A DNA stretch of 35,907 nucleotides from JBEKYD01 sp049509915 (GTDB lineage Bacteria; Acidobacteriota; Terriglobia; Bryobacterales; Bryobacteraceae), in the NCBI GenBank assembly GCA_049509915.1, contig JBEKZL010000035.1:1-35907 (forward strand). The letters are read 5' to 3'. The notes under the pieces were generated by a model. The model was not told the DNA's origin. It made no database searches and saw nothing but the letters and a program-made list of their open reading frames with translations. Made by a program: the position numbers and the translations under genes. The stretch's first letter is position 1. Each line of letters begins with the position of its first letter. Shown one piece after another: positions 31,107 to 35,907 of this stretch.

Positions 31107-34100
31107 ATGAAAGACAAACTCCAGCCGCGCGACTTCCGCTTCATCTCCATTTGCCTGGTCCTGGCCGCGGCCGCTACCTGGTTCTCCTTCGGCAATTTCT
31201 ACCGCGCCTTCCCGGAAGCGTCCATCGATTTTCGGGTCGACCGCGATCAGGCTGGCCGGCGCGCCTCCGCTTTTCTGACGCGCCTGGGCTATCGGCTGGA
31301 CGGCTATCGCGACGTGTCCGCTTTCCGTTACGACGACGCAGCCAAGACCTTTCTCGAGCGCGAAGTTGGCCTGGAGCGCGCCAACCAGGTCATGGCCAAC
31401 CGGCTGCATCTTTGGCGCTGGGCGCACCGTTGGTTTCGGCCGCAGCAGAAGGAGGAACTCCGCGCTTCGGTCGCAACCAGCAGCGAGGTGGTCGCCTTCG
31501 AGCACGTCATCGCCGAAGACGCGCCCCGCGGCGCCCTCTCAGCGGACGAGGCCCGCTCCCGCGCCGAAAGTTTCCTGCGCACCGTCATGGGCCGCGATCC
31601 GGCTTCACTCGATTTCGTCGAAGCCAGCGAGCAGGCGCGCCCCCACCGCGTTGACCGCGTCTTTACCTGGAACGTGCGTGGCTTCGATCTGCGCGATGCC
31701 ACCCACCGCGTGGAAGTGACTATGCTGGGCGACGAGGTGGGGGCCTGCCACGACTACCTCAAAATTCCCGAACAATGGACCCGCGATTACCAGCGCCTGC
31801 GCTCCGGTAACGAAACCGCGAGTAACATCGATGCGGCCGCGATGCTGGCGCTGGCCGCCGGCCTGATCGTTGTTATCGTGCAGCGCGTCCGACGCCAGGA
31901 TGTCCGCTGGCGCCGCGCCGCTTGGGTCGCCGGCATCGGTATGGTGCTGGCATTCGGCGCCGAGCTCAACCAGTTTCCGCTGGCGGAGTTCGATTACCCC
32001 ACCACCGATTCGTTCGCCAGCTTCGCTTCCCGCCAGGTGTTCGAAGCCCTGCTGGCCGCGCTCGGCACGGGCGGCTTGCTTTTTGTACTGGCGGCGGGCG
32101 CCGAGCCGGTGTATCGCCAGGCCTTCGGCGCGCAGGTTTCGCTGGGCAATCTGTTCGGCCCGCGCGGTCTGCGCACGAGGCGATTCTTTCTCGGCTCGAT
32201 CCTCGGCGCCACGCTCTGTACCGTATTCATCGCCTATCAGACCGCGTTCTACATCGTTGCCTATCGCCACGGCGCGTGGTCGCCCGCCGACGTGCCCTAC
32301 GACGACATGTTGAACACCCGCTTCCCCTGGCTGTTCGTAGCCTTCGGTGGATATTTCCCGGCCGTGTCCGAAGAATTTCTGTTCCGCATGTTCGCCATTC
32401 CATTCCTGCGCAAGCTGGTGCGCTGGCTGCCGCTGGCGGTCGTCCTGGCCGCGTTTCTGTGGGGCTTCGGGCACGCCGGATATCCGCAGCAGCCGTTCTA
32501 TATTCGCGGCGTGGAAGTGGGCATCGGCGGCGTGGCGCTAGGAATCGTCATGCTGCGCTGGGGCATTCTGCCGACCCTGGTCTGGCACTATTCGGTGGAT
32601 GCCATGTACAGCGCCATGCTGCTGGTGCGCTCGCACAACCTTTATCTGCGGCTCTCGGGTGCTGCGGCCGCCGGATTGGTGGTATTGCCGATCGCGGTGG
32701 CGCTGGTCGCCTACTTCCGCCGCGGAGGATTCGAGCCCGTTACCGGGCTGCTGAATGCCGATGAGCCGGCGCCGGCCGAACCCGAGCCGGCCGCCGCCGC
32801 GCCATCCCCGGTCGAGGATTCCGCCTACCGTCCGCTGTCGCGAAATGTGCGCCTGGCCGCCGCCGCGCTGCTGCTCGCCGGTTTGGCCGCCCTCGCCATT
32901 CCCGTGGCGCACTTCGGCGATTCACCGGTCTACAAGCTCACCGGCGCCCAGGCCCGCGCCGCCGCCGATGGCTTTTTGCGGGCGCAACAGCTCGATCCCA
33001 GCCGCTTCCGCACTGTCACTTTTCCCGATGCCCATTGGGACGAACGCGACAGCCTGGCGGCCAAGTTCTTCCTGGAGCATGAGCCGGTCTCGTTCGCCGC
33101 CGCGCGCTTCGATCGCTACCGCCCCATCCAGCATTGGGTCACGCGCTATTACCGGCCGCTCGATCAAGAAGAGTTGCTGGTTTCGGTCGACCCCGAAACC
33201 GGGCGCCCGCTAGGCTTTCAGCACGTCATTCCGGAGGACCGCCCCGGAGCCGACCTGGGCGACGATGCCGCCCGCGCCATCGCCCAGACCTTTGCCGCAT
33301 CCGAGGGTTTCGACACCGGCTCCATGGACCTGAAAGAGAGTGGCTCGGAAAAGAAGAAGGCTCGCCGCGACCACACCATCGTCTGGGAAGCGCGCGCCGG
33401 CGACCCGCGCAACCTCACCGCTGTGCGCTACCGCGTCGAAGTGTCCGTGGCTGGCGACCGCGTTGCCGGATGGCGCGCGTACTGGCACGTTCCGGAAAGC
33501 TATGGGCGCGCCCGGTCGCAAAAGAACTGGATCGCGATCCTTCTCGCAGTCCTGCGCATCGCGGTGCCGGTGTCGCTGGTGGTGGCGGGCATCTGGCTGC
33601 TGATCGAAAATATCCGTCGCGGCCTGGTGGCGTGGAGAGCGGTGATACGCATCGCGCTGCCGGCGACCTTGCTCACGGCGGTTTCCGCGTTGCTCCTGCT
33701 TGGCCAGTCGTATCGCAACTATCCCACTTCGGTCTCGCTCCAGGTCTTTCAGGCGATGACCGTGACCGGACTGGTCATCGCCGTGATTGGATCGTTTCTC
33801 GGCCTGGGCGCGGCGGTCGCCCTGGTAACGTCTGCCTTCCCCGAATGCCTCGATTCCATGCGGCGTTCGGCGCGGCGCGTGCTGGGCCCGGATGCGCTGG
33901 CGGCTCTGGCCGCGGCTGTGGGGCTGGCGCTTCTGGTGGCGCGCACGGTGGCTCTGCTGCAGGATCGCTTTCACGCCCAGGCCCTGTTCGATCCGGGGGC
34001 GCCGGCCTTGATCGCGAGCGCCGCGCCTGCCGTCAGCGCGCTGGCGAGCGCACTGGTATCCGCCCTGATGCGCTCGGCCGCTCTTGCCATCATCGTGCTG

Positions 34101-34439
34101 CTGATTCGCCGCTGGCGCCGGTACTGGCCGGCCATCGTGATGCTCCTGGTATTCGCCGCCCTGCCGGAGGATGTGCGCACCCCCGGCGAATTCGCGCTCT
34201 CTTACGCCGCCGGCCTCGCCACCGCCGCTGCCGCCGCGTTGTTCTGTTTCCACATCGCGCGCGGCAATCCGCTGGCGTATGCCCTGGCGCTGTGGACCAT
34301 GGCCCTTCGCGGCCCGCTCACCGAGCTGTACTCGAACCCGGCGCACGGATTGCCCGCGCAGGGCGCCATCGTCGCTTCGATCCTGGCCGCATCCCTCGCC
34401 TTCGTCGCCGCCCCGAGGTTACTCCGCCGCAGCCAGTAA
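31107..34439 (+). CDS. Large CPBP-family intramembrane protease with duplicated flanking domain
   Basis: A 1110-residue polytopic membrane protein, against ~200-300 for ordinary CPBP (CAAX/Abi-type) proteases. The protease core lies around residues 240-560: SEEFLFRMF (Glu422, Glu423, Arg427), WGFGH (His456) and WHYSVDAMYS (His494, Asp498) are the three CPBP motifs. Residues ~35-235 form an extracytoplasmic domain that recurs at ~605-815. Both copies share the order HRWFRPQQKEEL / TRYYRPLDQEEL, FEHVIAEDAPRG / FQHVIPEDRPGA, YRVEVS-type strand and a CHDYLKIPE / RAYWHVPE ending. The copies are PepSY-like by pattern. A C-terminal multi-helix region follows. ATG 31107 starts just before the first membrane segment. 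Substrate is unknown; CPBP members process prenylated proteins or peptides, or give bacteriocin self-immunity. Confidence 0.85.
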   Translation: MKDKLQPRDFRFISICLVLAAAATWFSFGNFYRAFPEASIDFRVDRDQAGRRASAFLTRLGYRLDGYRDVSAFRYDDAAKTFLEREVGLERANQVMANRLHLWRWAHRWFRPQQKEELRASVATSSEVVAFEHVIAEDAPRGALSADEARSRAESFLRTVMGRDPASLDFVEASEQARPHRVDRVFTWNVRGFDLRDATHRVEVTMLGDEVGACHDYLKIPEQWTRDYQRLRSGNETASNIDAAAMLALAAGLIVVIVQRVRRQDVRWRRAAWVAGIGMVLAFGAELNQFPLAEFDYPTTDSFASFASRQVFEALLAALGTGGLLFVLAAGAEPVYRQAFGAQVSLGNLFGPRGLRTRRFFLGSILGATLCTVFIAYQTAFYIVAYRHGAWSPADVPYDDMLNTRFPWLFVAFGGYFPAVSEEFLFRMFAIPFLRKLVRWLPLAVVLAAFLWGFGHAGYPQQPFYIRGVEVGIGGVALGIVMLRWGILPTLVWHYSVDAMYSAMLLVRSHNLYLRLSGAAAAGLVVLPIAVALVAYFRRGGFEPVTGLLNADEPAPAEPEPAAAAPSPVEDSAYRPLSRNVRLAAAALLLAGLAALAIPVAHFGDSPVYKLTGAQARAAADGFLRAQQLDPSRFRTVTFPDAHWDERDSLAAKFFLEHEPVSFAAARFDRYRPIQHWVTRYYRPLDQEELLVSVDPETGRPLGFQHVIPEDRPGADLGDDAARAIAQTFAASEGFDTGSMDLKESGSEKKKARRDHTIVWEARAGDPRNLTAVRYRVEVSVAGDRVAGWRAYWHVPESYGRARSQKNWIAILLAVLRIAVPVSLVVAGIWLLIENIRRGLVAWRAVIRIALPATLLTAVSALLLLGQSYRNYPTSVSLQVFQAMTVTGLVIAVIGSFLGLGAAVALVTSAFPECLDSMRRSARRVLGPDALAALAAAVGLALLVARTVALLQDRFHAQALFDPGAPALIASAAPAVSALASALVSALMRSAALAIIVLLIRRWRRYWPAIVMLLVFAALPEDVRTPGEFALSYAAGLATAAAAALFCFHIARGNPLAYALALWTMALRGPLTELYSNPAHGLPAQGAIVASILAASLAFVAAPRLLRRSQ

Positions 34440-34520
34440 AGTGGGCGGCAGGTTGGCCACACGCCGCCACGCGGGTCCGCGCCAGGAGAGACAATAGGGT
34501 TTCAGAACGGAAACTCCAAT

Positions 34521-35096
34521 ATGAAAGTAATTGCTTTTAACGGCAGTGCGAGAAAAGGCGGCAATACCGCGATCCTGCTCCGCTACGTGCTCGGCGAAGT
34601 GGAGAAGGAAGGCATCGAGACCGAACTGGTGGAACTTAGCGGATCGAAGATCCATGGGTGCCTGGCGTGCCGCGAGTGCTCGAAGAAGAAAGACGGGCGG
34701 TGCGGGCAGAAAAACGACGAGGGAAACGCCTATATCGAAAAAATGGCGGCGGCGGACGGCATTCTGCTCGGTTCGCCAACCTACGTGACCGACGTTTCGC
34801 CGGAGATCAAGGCGCTGATCGACCGCGCCTGTATGGTCGGAAACGCCAATGGCGGCATGTTCCGCCGCAAGGTGGGAGCCGCAGTGATCGCGGTGCGAAG
34901 GGCCGGAGCCATGCACGCGTTCGATACTCTGAACCACTTTTTCCTCATCAGCGAGATGATCATACCCGGATCGTCCTACTGGAACATCGGCATGGGCCGC
35001 GAGATCGGCGAAGTGGAAAAAGACGAAGAAGGCATCCGCACCATGAAAGTGCTGGGACGCAACATGGCATGGCTGCTCAAGAAACTGGGGGCATAG
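34521..35096 (+). CDS. Flavodoxin-fold NAD(P)H-dependent reductase, iron-sulfur flavoprotein type
   Basis: A 191-residue flavodoxin-like protein. FNGSARKGGNTAILL is the FMN-phosphate loop, and GSPTYVTDVSPEIKALIDR the second FMN-contact region. Between them GCLACRECSKKKDGRCG holds four Cys arranged like the cluster motif of archaeal/bacterial iron-sulfur flavoproteins. The protein should be cytosolic and shuttle electrons or reduce quinones or metals; the partner is unknown. ATG 34521 is clear, although the Shine-Dalgarno is weak (GGAAA). It is single, followed by a degenerate mobile-element zone. Confidence 0.88.
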   Translation: MKVIAFNGSARKGGNTAILLRYVLGEVEKEGIETELVELSGSKIHGCLACRECSKKKDGRCGQKNDEGNAYIEKMAAADGILLGSPTYVTDVSPEIKALIDRACMVGNANGGMFRRKVGAAVIAVRRAGAMHAFDTLNHFFLISEMIIPGSSYWNIGMGREIGEVEKDEEGIRTMKVLGRNMAWLLKKLGA

Positions 35097-35121
35097 GCAA
35101 GGGCGGAGGTGCTTAACCGAT

Positions 35122-35136
35122 CTGCGAATTTCGCAG
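35122..35136. repeat. 15-bp inverted repeat at the border of the mobile-element zone
   Basis: CTGCGAA-T-TTCGCAG is a perfect 7-bp inverted repeat with a single central base, 26 bp after the flavoprotein stop. No T-run follows, so a classical terminator is unlikely. It could be a protein-binding site or a former attachment-site feature. Confidence 0.35.
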
Positions 35137-35276
35137 CTTGGGCGCGGCAACTGCCTTGCGGTCGGTACGCCAGGATAAGCCTGGCTGATCCGGACATCGA
35201 TCTCAATTCTATTGACAGTGCTCATGTTTCCTTCCAGTCCTCTGAACCCCCCCATCCCTTCGGATGCATTTGTTGA

Positions 35277-35456
35277 CTAGGGCCGTCTCTTCCCTCGTCC
35301 GAGGCTCGCGTGGTTGTCCAGCCATTCAGCGACATCACATCCACGGAAGCGGACACTCGCCTCGATCTTGAAATGTGGAATCATGTTGCGCTCTGCGTAG
35401 CTATAGATCGTTTTGGGGCTGATTGCAAGGATCGATGCGAGTTCACGGGCGGTCAT
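35277..35456 (-). CDS. Excisionase-like HTH protein (helix-turn-helix 17 type)
   Basis: From ATG 35456 this is 59 residues. TARELASILAISPKTIYSYA is the helix-turn-helix and FKIEASVRFRGCDVAEWLDN the short winged end, matching excise/MerR-like DNA-binding domains of prophages and integrative elements. The frame continues upstream (QESERL), but that part lies against a recombinase remnant on the other strand, so the native start may be lost. No ribosome-binding site is visible. It would control recombination directionality if functional; beside a broken recombinase this is doubtful. Confidence 0.65.
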   Translation of the reverse strand: MTARELASILAISPKTIYSYAERNMIPHFKIEASVRFRGCDVAEWLDNHASLGRGKRRP

Positions 35457-35474
35457 CAGCCGCTCAGATTCCTG

Positions 35475-35664
35475 GGAGCGGGCTGTGTTCTTCACGTTCC
35501 TGCTAACCGGTTTCCGGGAGCAGGAGGTGATGCACCTGTTCAGGAAGGATCTCAACGTGAACGTGCGCACCGTGCGCGTCCTCGCGAATCCCGAATTGAA
35601 ATTCTATCCAAAGAAGTGGGAAGAGCGCGAAGTGCCCGTTCCGGTCGAACTGGTGCAACTCTGA
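35475..35664 (+). pseudogene. Tyrosine recombinase (integrase) fragment
   Basis: About 60 codons read ERAVFFTFLLTGFREQEVMH, then TVRVLANPELKFYPKKWEER and EVPVPVELVQL before a TGA. TGFREQEV contains the first catalytic Arg of phage-type integrases, and the basic KKWEEREVPVP strand follows in the usual place. The N-terminal core-binding domain and the His-x-x-Arg and Tyr of the active site are absent. It is therefore an internal slice of a recombinase, cut at both ends; the right end joins an IS remnant. Confidence 0.7.
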
Positions 35665-35689
35665 GCGAACCATCCGCACTCGATCGACA

Positions 35690-35869
35690 GCCCACGTAGC
35701 CACCCTCCTGGTGGCGCTCCCGCCACCGCCTCATCGTCCGGTCGGAAACCCCTATGATCTCGGCCTCTTCCCACCACTTCAGGCTGCCGGCCATGGCTTT
35801 CAAAATCACTTCTTGCACTTTCATCATCCGCTCCATTTCTGCGGATGAGACCACCTGTTCAGGACTCAC
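35690..35869 (-). pseudogene. IS transposase N-terminal fragment (ISNCY-like)
   Basis: From GTG 35869 about 60 codons read MSPEQVVSSAEMERMMKVQE, then AEIIGVSDRTMRRWRERHQE and GGYVG. This is the N-terminal helix-turn-helix of a transposase group common in soil bacteria, to my recollection. After ~35690 the similarity ends and the frame runs antisense to the recombinase fragment. The element is therefore truncated on its 3' side. Its 5' end probably lies at or beyond the window edge. Confidence 0.6.
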
Positions 35870-35884
35870 GATCCCAGGTTCCCA

Positions 35885-35899
35885 TCCGCGTCAAGCGGA
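35885..35899. repeat. Short inverted repeat near the IS terminus
   Basis: TCCGC-GTCAA-GCGGA is a 5-bp stem with a 5-base loop, 16 bp upstream of the transposase GTG start. Its position fits the terminal region of the insertion sequence. Confidence 0.4.
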
Positions 35900-35907
35900 C
35901 AGATCAC

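Noticed and set aside
33134..34540. Plus-strand 468-codon frame and minus-strand frames over 31605-34346
   Set aside because: All overlap the CPBP gene, lack motifs and reflect third-position GC bias.
34419..35255. Minus-strand 278-codon frame starting near ATG 35225 with a good ribosome-binding site (GGAAGGAAAC)
   Set aside because: Most of it is antisense to the flavoprotein gene. The first ~40 codons could be a truncated gene of the mobile element, but nothing is recognisable.
1..35907. Search by eye for tRNA, rRNA, riboswitch or CRISPR features
   Set aside because: No cloverleaf, conserved rRNA segment or spaced repeat array was recognised; a covariance-model search would be needed to exclude small RNAs.

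Overview
The window looks like a chromosome segment of a soil Acidobacteriota bacterium, most likely a Bryobacterales / Solibacter-like organism. This is inferred, because no rRNA is present. The grounds are high GC with GC-rich third positions, an approximately 1100-residue Oar-type TonB-dependent receptor with an N-terminal carboxypeptidase-regulatory domain, several Tat-exported sugar enzymes (GH29 fucosidase, Gfo/Idh/MocA oxidoreductase, xylose-isomerase-like epimerase, mannonate-dehydratase-like and amidohydrolase-2 proteins), a PadR + membrane-protein pair and a BlaI + M56 pair.

Layout. 1-2126 (-): UPF0182 membrane protein, cut by the window edge. 2209-3768 (+): Tat-exported alpha-L-fucosidase, convergent with a complete TonB-dependent receptor (3792-7100, -). 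7204-7434 (+): small coiled-coil protein. 7447-9821 (-): translationally coupled oxidoreductase and epimerase. 10019-10909 (+): secreted protein of unknown function. 11067-12017 (+): PadR regulator and membrane partner behind a TTGACA promoter with a perfect 16-bp palindrome on its -10 box. 12114-13415 (+): L-rhamnose isomerase. 13412-14230 (-): degenerate receiver fused to a DUF3052-like domain. 14400-15711: small unknowns, including a two-gene membrane operon. 16029-17401 (-): BlaI repressor and M56 peptidase. 17613-22102 (+): MFS exporter, a lone histidine-kinase DHp fragment, tsaD, a PfkB sugar kinase and a DUF164 zinc-ribbon coiled coil, closed by a strong hairpin. 22182-27951 (-): a sugar-acid catabolic operon. 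28101-30123 (-): HpcH/HpaI aldolase and AmrS radical SAM enzyme. 30398-34439 (+): UbiE/MenG methyltransferase and a giant CPBP protease. 34521-35096 (+): iron-sulfur flavoprotein-type reductase. 35277-35907: remnants of an excisionase-like HTH gene, a tyrosine recombinase and an insertion sequence.

The most striking stretch is the operon reading leftwards from about 27950. It keeps a near-consensus promoter (TTGACA-17-TAAAAT) and an exact TGTGA-N6-TCACA site upstream, yet its first three genes are damaged in three different ways. The TonB receptor keeps only its C-terminal quarter and carries a further frameshift. The amidohydrolase appears to have lost a central block with active-site residues in frame. 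The mannonate-dehydratase-like gene is frameshifted at a CG-dinucleotide run. The two distal genes, an ACS-type MFS transporter and a thiamine-diphosphate enzyme, are intact. This reads as a carbohydrate or sugar-acid utilisation operon caught in stepwise decay.

Together the intact genes suggest scavenging of plant or microbial polysaccharide sugars: fucosidase, rhamnose isomerase, oxidoreductase/epimerase, sugar-acid transporter and 2-keto-3-deoxy-acid aldolase. These are interspersed with housekeeping genes (tsaD, ubiE/menG). No CRISPR array, rRNA or tRNA was recognised. The candidates for undescribed biology are the CPBP protease flanked by duplicated extracytoplasmic domains, the stand-alone DHp protein, the pseudo-receiver/DUF3052 fusion and the two-gene membrane operon behind paired direct repeats.
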